From: Tilletiopsis washingtonensis
Lineage: Eukaryota > Basidiomycota > Exobasidiomycetes > Entylomatales
Assembly: GCF_003144115.1 (NCBI RefSeq)
Contig: NW_020312023.1
Span: 166,704 to 230,703, forward strand
Reading direction: 5' to 3'
Length of the DNA stretch: 64,000 nucleotides
The notes under the pieces are model-generated. The model was not told the DNA's origin and did no database searches. It was given only the letters and a program-made list of their open reading frames with translations. Numbering within the stretch: position 1 is the stretch's first letter; each line of letters opens with the position of its first letter. Shown piece after piece: positions 21,332-38,358 of the stretch. The translations under genes were made by a program, and so were the position numbers.

Positions 21332-21860
21332 CTAGCATCCGCACTGGCACTTCTGAAACCAGAGGGTCAAGGGCTGGTTGTACTCGTTGTCTTTGAGGAG
21401 CTTGTTTGAAGCAGTGTGTGAGCTTGCACTTCTTTAAGTCTAAGTCGAAAGTGGAAGCATGCGAGTGCATGTCCAAGGAGACCGCGGGCAAGGCCGCAGT
21501 ATGTATCCCAACGCACGATTGTGCGGGGCACCCACGTCCTGGCATCGACCAGCGGGCACGTCCTTCCCACGCCCGCGCTGGGTCGGACCTTCGAGAAGTG
21601 CCACGTCGAAGCTCTGGACTCACGTCTCCAACAGTAGCATCAGCCGCGGGGCGAGTCCCTTCAAAGCTGAGTTTGTAGCTCTTGCGGCCGGGGCCGTTGG
21701 GAGCGATGCCGAAGCGGACGGCCCACGCCTCGCCGATCTTGCTGACGAGAACCGACGCGCGAACTCGAAAGATCATGTGGTTGCCGTCTCCATCCTTCAC
21801 ATTGACTTCGAACCACTCAAGGGTATCAGGCATCGTAGCACCGGACACTTGCGTCGCCAT
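21332..21860 (-). CDS. small ubiquitin-like protein D with C-terminal CQCGC
   Basis: Two exons: 21860-21624 (79 codons) and 21400-21332, with a 223-nt phase-0 intron (GTGAGT donor, TTCAAACAAG acceptor). The protein is 101 aa, the most divergent member. The domain is read as W-F-E-V-N-V-K-D-G-D-G, then F-R-V-R-A-S-V-L-V-S-K-I-G-E-A-W, then Y-K-L-S-F-E-G-T-R. Exon 2 is the shortest (22 codons) and ends F-Q-K-C-Q-C-G-C-stop. The last codons and stop share the nucleotide string GTGCGGATGCTA (or one change from it) with A and C. It lies divergent to the 22531 gene across 670 bp. Confidence 0.7.
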
Positions 21861-22530
21861 GTGGGTGCGACGCAGACGGACGGATGGAGAGGGGAAACGG
21901 GCTGTGCGTGTGCAGATGCTATCGGCAGCACCGGTGATGATGGTGGAAAGAAAGACCCAGTGCGAGTGAGCCTGCGCTCCCTGACTTCCTGCTATCGCCC
22001 CACTCCAGCCTGCGACGCAACTTCGCTCGAGACTTCATCATCACGGGTGCGGGGGCGAGACGCGGAGCGGCCGGGCGCGTCGACGCGCGGCGCGGCGGCT
22101 GGCGGCGTGCCTGCCGCCGCCTCGGGCTGCTGCTGTGGGTGCGCGGCAGAGGTGCCGTGCCGCAAGGACCTTACTTCTCCTCTCCCATCTCTCCCTACTC
22201 CACTTTCGCACACACCCTCTCAGCCCCTGTCTTCCAGCTGCCGTCTGACCTCTGCGAGCGCACGGGCGCCGCCGCGCACAGCCGTGTGAGTCGAGCCGCG
22301 TTGCGGCTTGGACGTGTCGTGTGGCTGGCGGCATGGCATGGCGCAGCGCGGAGAATTGCATCGGGACGTGCAGCAGCATCAAGACGGCACAGCCTCGTGC
22401 AGGTGTTGGACTCGCGGCGAGGGTCCATGCGCGGGGCGGGGTGGAGGCGACGACGACAGCGACGCATGCCTCGCACCTCTCCACGCTGACAACTGCCCAG
22501 CGCAACCCGCAGCGTCACCTCAACAGCGCC
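21861..22530. promoter_or_regulatory. divergent promoter region between Ubl D and the Cys-rich gene
   Basis: 670 bp shared by two genes running apart. It contains a pyrimidine-rich tract at about 22170-22215. No TATA box stands out and no gene is recognised. Confidence 0.35.
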
Positions 22531-22745
22531 ATGGCGCAAGCCATCGAGCGCGCCTCGACGAGCGACCTGGGCCGCAGCACGCACAGCTCGTCGTCGGAAG
22601 AGGCCGAGCTGTACCTCAGCGCCTGCTCCGACGTGCCCGTCGAGCTCGTCGACATCGAGCCGGCGCTCATCGAGGATGGCGGCCTCGAGGCCGTCGAGGA
22701 TGCCTTTGGCGTGCACGACGTGCTGGCCGACGCAGAGATGCCCGA

Positions 22746-22776
<31 letters not shown>

Positions 22777-25700
22777 TACATGCTCGAGCCCGAGGCTGTG
22801 CCTGGCCCGTCCTACATGCTAGACAGCACCTCGGGCGGCCAGCTCGAAAGCAACATCTTCTTCCACCAGGTCCAGGACGCAATCGAGGCGGCGCAGGCAG
22901 CTGCGGAGCCGTCGCTCGCGGCACTGCCTCGCGAGTCGCGCCCCGGCACGAGCGACGAGAGCACCAGCCGGCCGGCGGCGTCAGAGAGCGACTCGAGCAC
23001 GGAGAGCAGCCTGCTGAGCGCCAGCTCCCAGAGCGAGGATCAGGGCTCGACACTGCTGCGCAACTCGACGGGTCAGATGAGCGTACAGTCGGCCGAGGGT
23101 GAGTGCTGCCGCTGGTCGCTCTCGCAGTGTGCTGACTCGGGCCAGCAGACAGCGGCGTGGTGAGCGACGGCGATGGAGAGGCATACGAGAGCGGAAACGA
23201 CTCGCCGTGGACGCGTCGCTACGCTAACGACGATGCCGAGGCGTTTCTGGAGGAGGTCAGCGAGCCTGAAGAGTACGAAACGGAGAGCGACGACCTCTCG
23301 ACCCCGCCGCCGGAGACCCACCCTCGTCACCGGGCCGGCCGTGCAGGCACGCCGTGGCGCAAGCTCGACAAGGTGCCGTCGTCCGAGGAGCTGCACACTG
23401 CACCGCGCGGCAAGACGCGTGGCCTATCGCCTGGCCAGGAGTCGTGGTCGATCAATTACATCAGCGCCGAGCTGCTGCAGCTCATCGTCGACCAGCTCGG
23501 ACCCGACGCGCTCTTTCCCCCGACCGAGAATCGTCTGCTGCCGGGCGGGCCCTACGTCGGCCATCCGGCGCCCAAGGATGTCTACCAGCAGCGACGCATC
23601 TTTGATCTCTTCCGCTGGCGCTCCTGGTTCCTCGGACTGCGTCAGCTGTCGAAGCGTTTCGCATCGGCCGGTCAGTCCCGTCCTCAGCCTGCGCGGCCCA
23701 GCACTAACGCTCATGACCCTCGCAGTGTTTCAGTCGAGCTCGTCGTGGATGACGTTCATCCAGCTCGTCTGCCGCACGGATCTGGGCAATCAGCCCGGCT
23801 CGCCGTTCCAGCTGGCGCGCCTCGTGCTGAGGCACACGTGCTGCGTCGTGTGCTTGGTTCCCGGCCAGTTCATCCCGGACAGAGGCTACATGTCCAAGCC
23901 GGTCTTGTGAGTGCGGTGCGGTCCTTGCTCGTGTCGGCGCTGAGGCTCTCCGCTGTGCAGCACCCTCTCGCTCGGAACAGTGCCGGTGCGCAGAGCAGCC
24001 GGCCACCTGCGCAGCAGCAGCAGCTGATCCAGCGTCACGCGCAGATGTGTCCGATGCACGCACGCCTGTGCACCGCTCCCGGCCCTCGCAAGTGGCTGTC
24101 GTGGTACGTCGTCTGCTGCCTCGAGTGTCCGCCGCTGCTGATGCGCAAGTTCCGCAGCCACGACTGCCTGCTCATCGAGACGGACTCCCGTGGCATGTCG
24201 ATCTGCTTCGACCACATCGCGTTTCCCCTCTCCAAGAAGATGGACGCCAACCTGTGCTCCGACTGTCGTCAGGACCAGCTGGAGCTCCAGCTCATGAGCA
24301 AGTCAGTGCCAGCAAGCGTGCGCTCGCCCAGACGCGTCCTGACCCTGCTCGGTGGCAGATACGGCCAGCGGCCGCTGCACCAGACGGCCTACTGCGAGTC
24401 CCTCGAGGTGTATGCGTACATGTGGGAGGGCGCACGCACAGCTGTGTACGCAGCGCGCAAGGCCATGGAACACGTGCGTCTGCGCCCCTTACTCGAAGGC
24501 GACGCATCTGATGCATGCTCTCTTGCAGTTCTGGCTCTCGAGCCTCTGGCACTTCAAGCACTGGCGCGACGTCGCCACTAAGCAGGAGCTCGCGTCTCGC
24601 GCCCGGACGCGCCTGAACCGAGCTCGCCTCAGCAGCGCGCTGATGCCGTCCATGCTCGCGTACGTCGAAGAGGAGTCGGACGACGAGGAAACGGCCGAGG
24701 CCGCGTGGAACGATCCAGAGGTCAGAGAGACTGCGCGTCGCCAGTGCCTCTCCTTCCACGGTCGAGACAAGTTCCTCAATGGTGCGTGCTGCCGCGCCAA
24801 GGCGAGCTCATCCGCTGACGCGCCCGCGTTAGGTCTCTGGTTCTCCGAGGATGAGCTGTCCGAGATGCCGCTCAAGCCGCTGGTGGTGTCCGGTCCGCTG
24901 CTTCTGCCATCCCTGCCCATCGATGAGGGACTGTACGGGCCGGGCATGCCTACCGGTCACGTCGAGCGCGACGCACAGGGCCGTCTTGTGCGCCAGTGGC
25001 ACTTATCGGCGCCCAGTCGTGAGCTGCGCACCAAGGCGGACATCCTCTGGACCGATGAGGTGCTGCCACACTTCCTCGGCCTGCCGCTGCACAATATCGC
25101 ACGCCACCTGCAGCAGGAGCACGGACAGAAAGCCTCCGACTTCGCCGCGCGCACGACGGTGCAGGGCCTGCTCGTTCTGCTGCGCCACAAGCCGTTCTGG
25201 CACCGCAACAAGAAGGCCAAGAAGGGCTTCGCCACGGCGCCAGCGAAGCAGGACGAGGAGCCCGTCCTCCCGGCTCTGCCGTTCAGCTACTCGGATGTCG
25301 GCATCGCCACATGCGCCGTCATCGAGGAAAGTGCGTCGCCTCAGGGCCGCTGCCTTCGTCACCCCAGCCACTGACGCTCCTGTGCAGTCTGGACCGCCGA
25401 GTCGGCCTTCCTGAGCGAGTGCGCCTGCGGCATCTGTCTGCGCCAGAAGCGCAAGCGCGAGACGGGCGACGACGGCAAGGCCAACCGCAGCGGCACGGCG
25501 CCGGCTGCAGCTCAGGTCGAGCAGAAGAAGAATGACGGCGTCGACGCGCCGGCTCCCGACTCGCGCGAGGCGACGGAGTGGGAGGATGCGATGGGCGGCG
25601 ACACGCCGGACAACTGGAGCAACCTCACCGACGCCGAGGAGGAAGTGCAGCCTCGCGTCAGCACGCGTGAGAAGAGCAAGACGGAGCTCTTCATGCGCCT

Positions 25701-25890
25701 CATCAACAATTGCGACGCGTACGGCGAGGAGCAAGAGTTCAACTTCTACGAGGAGGGCGAAGAGACGGAGTCGGAGGAGGAGGACGACGACGACGACGAC
25801 GACAACATGTCCGACACGGCGCGTAAGGCCCAGGAGGCGCGTGCCCGCAGCTGCGCCGAGGCGCTCGGCGCCGATTACCTTCGCGAGTGA
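22531..25890 (+). CDS. unknown 971-aa Cys-rich protein with an F-box-like helix region and acidic tail
   Basis: Nine exons: 22531-23098, 23149-23670, 23726-23906, 23961-23979 (19 nt), 24045-24301, 24359-24473, 24529-24781, 24833-25330, 25388-25890. They total 2916 nt, 971 aa. I do not recognise the family. The N-terminal 250 residues are Ser/Glu-rich and disordered, with nine prolines in a row (22747-22773). An F-box-like stretch follows (S-A-E-L-L-Q-L-I-V-D-Q-L then L-R-Q-L-S-K-R-F). The middle has paired cysteines in zinc-ribbon-like spacing: C-C-V-V-C, V-C-C-L-E-C, C-S-D-C and later C-A-C-G-I-C. A Trp/His-rich segment (W-L-S-S-L-W-H-F-K-H-W) comes next. The C-terminus is strongly acidic, with about ten consecutive Asp/Glu. 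It is probably an intracellular scaffold or zinc protein. Confidence 0.75.
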
Positions 25891-26304
25891 GCGACGACGG
25901 TGAGTCGGCTGGTGATGCTCCGCTGGCGCCGTCTCTGACAGGATGCTCAGCAGCTCGCGTCCCATTCACGGCTCAAGACAGCCACATTCCCGCGTCACCT
26001 GCTTCGACTTCGCATCGTGTACATCACCATCCAGCTCACCGCCGCGGCCATCGACCACCTCAGTCACCCTATCCCCTCATGTAGCCTTCCGCGCAGGCGC
26101 GGCCGCGACGCGCCCCTTCCAGGCCGTCGCGGCGAGAGCGCCGCCAATCCCGATCCAGCGTGACCTTCATGGCGAAGTGCAGGGGCATTGATGACGTTGG
26201 GATAGAGTACAGACACGGCAGGCATGCTCGCGCGGCAAGACACGGCCGGAACAGACAGGGCAAACAGAAGGCGGGCAGCAGAGGGGACGGGCGCAGCGCA
26301 CAGC
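25891..26304. other. convergent intergenic region
   Basis: This is the 3' junction between the Cys-rich gene (+) and SMC3 (-). I see no gene; only short frames and no repeats. Confidence 0.4.
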
Positions 26305-31241
<4,937 letters not shown>

Positions 31242-32889
31242 GCTGGGCCAGCGCGCGCCGCGCTACACCGCGGGCTGGGGCGACTGTGGCGCTGTTCGCT
31301 GCTGATGGACGCCGGGAGCGAGATGAGCGGCGCAGGCTAGCGAGTAGGCGTGGCGTGGAGCAGTGCTGAGCGGGTGAGAGCGAGGTGATGGGGTGGAGTC
31401 GAGAGGGAGCTGCTGCTGCACTCGCGACTGGCGCGTGCGGCTGACTGCAGCAGCTGCTGCAGAGCGCGGCACACAGCGCAAGTGCCTCGCTCCCGCCGCC
31501 GCTCTTTACGCGTGGGCGGCGCGACGCGTCGAGGTGTTGCTCGCCGAGCCGCGCAGCTCGCCATCTGGCATGGTGCAGCACCAGCACTCTCGCGATTGAC
31601 GTCGAGCGCCGTGGCAGCGTGAAGAGCAGCGTGGACTGCCTGGTACTTGCGAGGCAAAGCATTGAGGCCTCGAGGCGCAGCGCTTCATGGCCGGCGCACG
31701 AGGCGGCAGCAGATGCCGGCGGTGCGGCTGGGCTCTGCTGTTCCCACGCGCATGCGTGCGATCGCTGGCTGCACGCTGGGAAGGAGGATGCCTCGAGTCT
31801 CACAGGGAGATGCTGGCTCGGCTTGGGCTGACGTGTGGTCGATGCTCGCGACTTGTATAGCTTGTAGGCAGAGGAAGACGACCCTTGGAGTATCGAGTGC
31901 TCAGGCCGCGCTCTCGGGCGATTGGCGGTCAGAAGAACGCGAGTCCGCCGTACCCACGTCTGTGCAGCAGCGGATGCACACCAGAGCAACCTCTTGACCG
32001 ACGCTGCAGAGACGAGATGGACGCACTTGGGTCATCAGAGCATGAGCTGCCGATGACACCCATCTGGGAGACATTAAAAGTGTGCCAGTCGAGGAGCAGG
32101 AAGCACGGGGACGAGAAGGCAAAGCTCGTGGTATGTGCTTCACTGCCTCAAGACGAGTGCACAAGTCGCCCAGCGACAGCTCTCAGCATCGCAGAGCGCA
32201 CCTTACTGTCCAGCACAGGAATCATGGCTGCTACCACATGATATCGACGGCAAAAGAAGATCGACTTGGGACGGCAGAGCCGCGAGCAAGACCTTGACGT
32301 CCACCGGCACGGGAGGGGGTGCCGCTGGCGGAGGTGCGGCGGAGGCTGCGCCGTGGCGGGCGGCTCGTGCGGCGGGCGGCGCTCGGCTCTTGTGCCACGC
32401 GCGCCGCGGCGCCGGCGGCCTGCCGCTGCGCCCCCTTGCGTGCCGGGCGCGACGGCAGGCACTGGGCGACTGTGCGCATCTCCTCCCGCTGCATGCCAGC
32501 CACGCCAGCACGCCGCGGCGCGCGCCTCTTGCGCGCCTGCACCTTCCGGCCTCCTCAAGCTCTGCTCTTGCCTCTGCACACCCGTCTCTGCCCTCCCTCT
32601 TCCCGTGTCGCTCCTGACGACGCCGCGCCACAGCGTCCGCACACTCTGCGCTCCTGGCCGGCTTACGACGCTTCTAACCCACCTCGGGCCTGCTCTGGGG
32701 TCGGCGCACCTCTCCGCGTCCCCTTGTCCTTGCGGCGGCTCGTGCGAGCGCGCGCGTCGGGTTCCTCTTGCGCAGGCGCATCCGCATCCGCCGCCCAGAC
32801 TCGACCTCTCGCGTCGCTCCGTGCGCATCGCCTGAGCAGGGCTCACGCAGACCACCACTCGCTGCGCCGCTCCGCACGTTCGCGCCACG
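31242..32889. promoter_or_regulatory. 1.65-kb divergent promoter region between SMC3 and myosin V
   Basis: The genes run apart. Several open frames occur on both strands but none shows domain content. Sequence from about 32560 to 32889 is C/T-rich on the + strand and fits the myosin leader. I see nothing else here. Confidence 0.4.
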
Positions 32890-35800
32890 ATGGCAGCCTC
32901 CCGGGCGCTCTCGGCCTATGTGCCAGGCACCAAGGCCTGGTTCACGGACAAGGACCTCGGCTGGATCTCGGCCACGCTGGCCAAGGCCGTCTCGACCTCC
33001 GCGTCCGGCGATGTGGTGCTTGAGTTCACCCTCGACGACGGCGGCGCGACGCGCGAGGTCAAGACGAGCCTTGCCAAGCTCGAGGAGCAGGGCGCCATCG
33101 ACGAGATCCTGCCGCCGCTGCGGAATCCGCCGCTGCTCGAGGCGACCGACGACCTGACGAACCTCAGTTATCTCAACGAGCCAGCAGGTGTGTGCTGCTG
33201 CATCTGCCCTGCGCTCCGCTCTTGCTCACACCTCCCTGCAGTGCTGCACGCCATCCTGAACCGCTACTCGCAGCGCCTCATCTACACCTACTCCGGCATT
33301 GTGCTCATCGCGGTCAACCCGTTTGACTCGCTGAACCTGTACAGCGCCGAGATCATCCAGGCGTACTCTGGGCGCAAGCGCGGCGAGCTGGAGCCGCACC
33401 TGTTCGCCATTGCTGAGGATGCGTACCGCTGCATGATCCGCGACCACAAGGACCAGACGATCGTGGTCAGCGGCGAGAGGTGAGTGCCGGCGTCTGGAGT
33501 GGGGAGGAGGTGCGCGGCATCTAGAAAGGGGCAACCGAGACCTGCTGGCTGCCCTGTGAGGAGGCTCAGGCGCAGAAAGGGCGGTCTGGCTGGCGGTCAG
33601 AGCTCTCAGCTCAGAGGTGGCATGCGCGCGCACGGCTCGCGATCCGCCTCTGACTTGGCGCGCATCCGCAGTGGTGCCGGCAAGACCGTCTCGGCCAAGT
33701 TCATCATGCGCTACTTTGCCACTGTGGAGGACCCGGACAAGCCCGGGTCGCGCAAGGCCGGCAGCGGCGGCAACACGGGCCCCAGCGGCATGTCCGAGAC
33801 GGAGGAGCAGATCCTCGCGACAAATCCGATCATGGAGGCGTTCGGCAACGCCAAGACGATCCGCAACGACAACTCGTCGCGCTTCGGCAAGTACATCGAG
33901 GTGAGCGCGCGCTGGCCGCGAGAGGTGCGGCGTGCTGTGTGATGCTCATCGCGCTGGTCGCAGATCCTCTTCGACAAGCGGCATGAGATTGTCGGCGCCA
34001 AGATCCGCACAGTGAGTCGCGCGCCGGTGCAGAAGGAAGCCGGCAGCTGATCCGCATTGCGCGCAGTATCTGCTCGAGCGCTCTCGCCTCGTGTTCCAGC
34101 CGACGGAGTCGAGCGAGCGCAACTTCCACATCTTCTACCAGCTCTGCGCCGGCGCGCCGTCGTCCGAGCGCAAGGATCTCGGCCTGGACGAGGCGACCAA
34201 GTTCCACTACCTCAACCAGGGCGGCAACGCCGTGATCGCAGGCGTGAACGACGCCGACGAGTTCAAGGCGACGCAGAAGGCGCTCAGCACTGTTGGCGTG
34301 ACGATTGAGCGGCAGTGGCAGATCTTCCGCCTGCTCGCGGCGCTGCTGCACCTCGGCAACGTCAAGATCGGCGCGAGCCGCAACGATGCGATGCTGTCCG
34401 AGGACGAGCCGGCGCTCTTCATGGCCACGCGCATGCTCGGCGTGGACATGAACGAGTTCCGCAAGTGGACGCTGCGCAAGCAGATCGTCATGCGCGGCGA
34501 GAAGATCGTCTCGAATCTGAGCCAGGCGCAGGCGATCGTCGTGCGCGATGCCGTGACGAAGTACGTCTACACGTGCCTGTTCGACTGGCTCGTCGACCAG
34601 ATGAACGAGAGCCTGGCGCTGGGCAGCTCGCGCTCGCGCGACACGATGATCGGTGTGCTGGACATGTGAGTGGGCGAGTGTCCTGCGGCGCGCCCGCGTG
34701 CTGACACTGCTGCGCAGCTACGGCTTCGAGCGCTTCAAGGTCAACTCGTACGAGCAGTTCTGCATCAACTACGCCAACGAGCGCCTGCAGCACGAGTTCA
34801 ACCGGCACGTCTTTAAGCTCGAGCAGGACGAGTACCTGCAGGAGCAGATCGAGTGGACGTTCATCGACTTTGCCGACAACCAGCCGACGATCGACATGAT
34901 CGAGGGCAAGCTCGGCATCCTCTCGCTCCTCGACGAGGAGTCGCGCCTGCCGTCGGGCTCGGACGCCAGCTTCCTGCAGAAGCTCTTCACGCAGCTCGAG
35001 CGGCGCCCGGAGCTCAAGGACAGCTTCAAGCGCCCGCGCTTCGGGCAGACGAGCTTCACCGTGTGCCACTACGCGCTCGACGTGACGTACGAGAGCGAGG
35101 GCTTCCTGGAGAAGAACCGCGACACGGTGCCCGACGAGCACCTGGCGCTGCTCTCGAACACGACGAACAACTTCCTCAAGGACGTGCTCGAGACGGCCAC
35201 TGCGATCGCGCAGGCCTCGAAGGACGCGCCAGCGCCGGCAGCTGGCAAGCCCGGTGAGGCGCCCGCCGCAGATGCGAAGCCCGCGCCGCGACGCGCCGGA
35301 GCCGGCGGCATGGTCAAGAAGCCGACGCTCGGCTCGCAGTTCAAGGCGAGCCTCGTCTCGCTGATGACGACGATGGAGGCGACGAACGTGCACTACATCC
35401 GCTGCATCAAGCCCAACGAGGCCAAGAAGGCGTGGGGCGTCGAGCCGCAGAACGTGCTGGGCCAGCTGCGCGCGTGCGGCGTGCTCGAGACGATCCGGAT
35501 AAGCTGCGCCGGCTACCCGTCGCGCTGGACGTTTGCCGACTTTGCGGACCGCTACTACATGCTCGTGCCGTCGAAGCACTGGGACATGTCGACGATGGAC
35601 AAGGTCAAGGACCTCGCCACGTTCATCCTGCGCACCACGATCACCGACGAGGACAAGTACCAGATCGGCCTGTCGAAGATCTTCTTCCGCGCCGGCATGC
35701 TGGCGCACTTTGAGCAGCGCCGCGGCGACCGCCTCAACGCGCTCGTGACGCTCATCCAGAAGAACCTGCGCCGCAATCACGAGCAGAAGCGCTACCAGAA

Positions 35801-38358
35801 GCTGCGCGTCGACACGGTGCGCGTGCAGACGTGGTGGCGCATGGTCTCGGCCCAGCACCTCGTGCACCGGCTGCGGCAAGACTCGGCCGCCGTGCGGATC
35901 CAGAGCGCCACGCGCGCCTTCCTCGCACGGCAGTCGTTCCTGCGCGCTCGCCGTGCCGTCGTCGCCGTGCAGAGCATGGCGCGCGGCATGCGCATCCGCT
36001 CGACGTTCATGGCCGACAAGCGCGAGTTCGCCATCACGCAGCTGCAGTCGCTGCTGCGCGGCGCGCTGGCGCGGAGGCAGTTTGCGCACGAGCGCAAGGG
36101 CATCATCCACCTGCAGAGCTGCTACCGCCGGCGCCTGGCGAAGAAGGAGCTCATCGGGCTGCGCAACGAGGCCAAGTCGGCGAACCACTTCAAGATGGTC
36201 TCGGGCCGTCTCGAGAACAAGGTCGTCGAGCTCACGCAGAACCTGCAGGCGCGCACAAAGGCCAACAAGGAGCTCAGCACCAAGATCCGCGCCCTCGAGG
36301 CGCAGGTCAAGGCCTGGCAGGGCAAGCACGAGGAGATCGACGGCCGTGCACGCGGCCTCGAGGAGCAGCTGGCGCTGCCCACCGTGCCGCTGGCCGAGTT
36401 TGAGCAGCTCATGGCCGAGAAGCGCGACATTGAGGCGCAGCACCAGGCGTCGATGAAGCGCGTCGCCGAGCACGAGGCGCGCGTCAGCGAGCTCGAGGCC
36501 CAGATGAAGGCGCAGGCGCAGGACATCGAGGCCAAGGAGCTGGCGCTCAAGGGCATCGGCAAGACGTCCGACGAGGACACGGCCACGATCACGACGCTGC
36601 GCACCGAGGTTGCCACGCTGCGCGCGGAGGTCAACCGCGCCAATGCACTGGCGACGCTGTCGAAGAACTCGCAGCGCATCGAGAACGCCGCGCCGCCAGT
36701 GTTCCAGATGTCGACGGGCAAGGACGGCTTCACGAGCCAGGGCAAGCGGCGGCCACGGCGCCACTCCGAGGTTGGCCCGTGGAGCGAGTCGGTGGGCAAC
36801 GGCGTCGAGGCCGATCTGGACATGACGGAAGCCAAGCGCAGTGTCGCGCACGCCAACCGGCACGTCAGCATGGCCTTCCAGCCCGGGCAAGGGCCGCGGC
36901 CAGAGGACTACGACGAGGAGAGCGCGGCGCAGGACCAGATCGTCTCGATTCTCGAGGACGAGGAGGGCCTCGACCGCGATGTGGTAAGTCTGGTGGAGTG
37001 TGGCCTGTGCCGGACTGCAGCTCACCCTTTGCTCCTAGCTCGACACGATGATCCGCAACCTGCGGCCGCCGGCGCCGAGCCTGCAGAACCCGCCGTCGCC
37101 CAAGGAGGTCTTCTTCCCGGCGCACGTGGCCATCAGCCTGCCGGTCAACGAGCTGTGGAAGTACGGCATGATCCGCGAGTCGGAGCGCTTCCTGGCCAAC
37201 GTGATGCAGCAGGTGCAGCAGCACGTCATGACGTTCCAGGGCGAGGACGCCATCGTGCCGGGCATCTTCTGGCTCTCCAACATCCACGAGGTGCTCTCCT
37301 TCGTGTGCATCGCCGAGTCCGACATGCTGCAGGGCATCGGCCCGGGCATGGACGGTGCCGCGCGGCCCTTTGAGTGGGGCGACTACGAGCGGCTGGTGAC
37401 GATTGTCAAGCACGACCTCGACAGCCTCGAGTACAACATCTACCACACGTTCATGCAGGAGGCCAAGAAGCGCCTGCACAAGATCGTCGTGCCCGCGCTC
37501 ATCGAGAGCCAGTCGCTGCCCGGCTTTGTCACGAGCGACTCGGGCGGCCGGCTGTTCAACCGCCTCATCTCGGGCAACTCGACGCCCGCGTACACGATGG
37601 ACGACGTGCTCGGCATCCTCAACAAGGTGTGGAAGAGCCTCAAGAGCTACTACGTCGAGCCGAGCGTCACGAGCCAGTGCATCAGCGAGCTGCTGAAGCT
37701 CATCGGCGTGACAGCGTTCAAGTGAGTGGAGGCCTGGTGTGCAGCACGACGCGCTGACTGACGCATCTCTCCAGCGACATCCTCATGCGGCGCAACTTCT
37801 GCTCCTGGAAGCGGGCGATGCAGGTGCAGTACAACATGTGCGCGGCCTTGTCACACTATCACGATCTGTGTGCTCACGACGCGCTCCCACAGCACGCGGC
37901 TCGAGGAGTGGTGCAAGTCGCACGACATGCCCGAGGGCACGCTGCAGCTCGAGCACCTCATGCAGGCCACGAAGCTGCTGCAGCTCAAGAAGGCGACGCT
38001 CGGCGACATCGACATCATCTACGACGTCTGCTGGATGCTCACGCCGACGCAGATCCAGAAGCTCATCAGCCAGTACTCCGTCGCCGACTACGAGAACCCG
38101 ATCTCGCCAGAGATCCTCAAGGCCGTCGCGTCGCGCGTCGTGCCCAACGACCGCAACGACCACCTGCTGCTGCCGCCAGAGGTCGACGAGGCGTGAGTCG
38201 CACACTGACAGTCCAGCCTCGACGCATGCTGACCTCCACCCCCCTGCAGCGGACCGTTCGAGATCCCGCTGCCGCGCCTCGTCACGGGCATCGAGACGTA
38301 CTGCCCGGCGTATCTCAACGTGCCTGTGCTCAAGCGTCTGGCCAGCTGCGTGGCATGA
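32890..38358 (+). CDS. MYO5: class V myosin heavy chain (actin-based cargo motor)
   Basis: Ten exons: 32890-33187, 33242-33479, 33672-33900, 33964-34011, 34067-34665, 34718-36983, 37039-37721, 37775-37837, 37893-38192, 38250-38358. They total 4833 nt, 1610 aa. The N-terminal SH3-like region carries W-F-T-D-K. The P-loop GESGAGKT (about residue 178) is built across the exon 2/3 junction. Switch I is [10 protein letters not shown], and switch II DIYGFERF lies at the exon 5/6 junction (about 470). The actin-contact motif YIRCIKPNE lies near 696. Six IQ motifs span about 811-955, coiled coil about 955-1165, and a C-terminal dilute (DIL) cargo domain from about 1220. This order is diagnostic for class V (yeast Myo2/Myo4, smut Myo5), which carries vesicles and organelles to growing tips. 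A Pro/Ala-rich insert at about residues 640-670 lies in the loop 2 area. Confidence 0.96.

Noticed and set aside
34488-37025. 845-codon open frame antisense to the myosin V gene
   Set aside because: It is a mirror of GC-rich coding sequence. It shows only Leu/Arg/Val/Glu-rich text and no motif, while the sense strand has the full set of myosin motifs.
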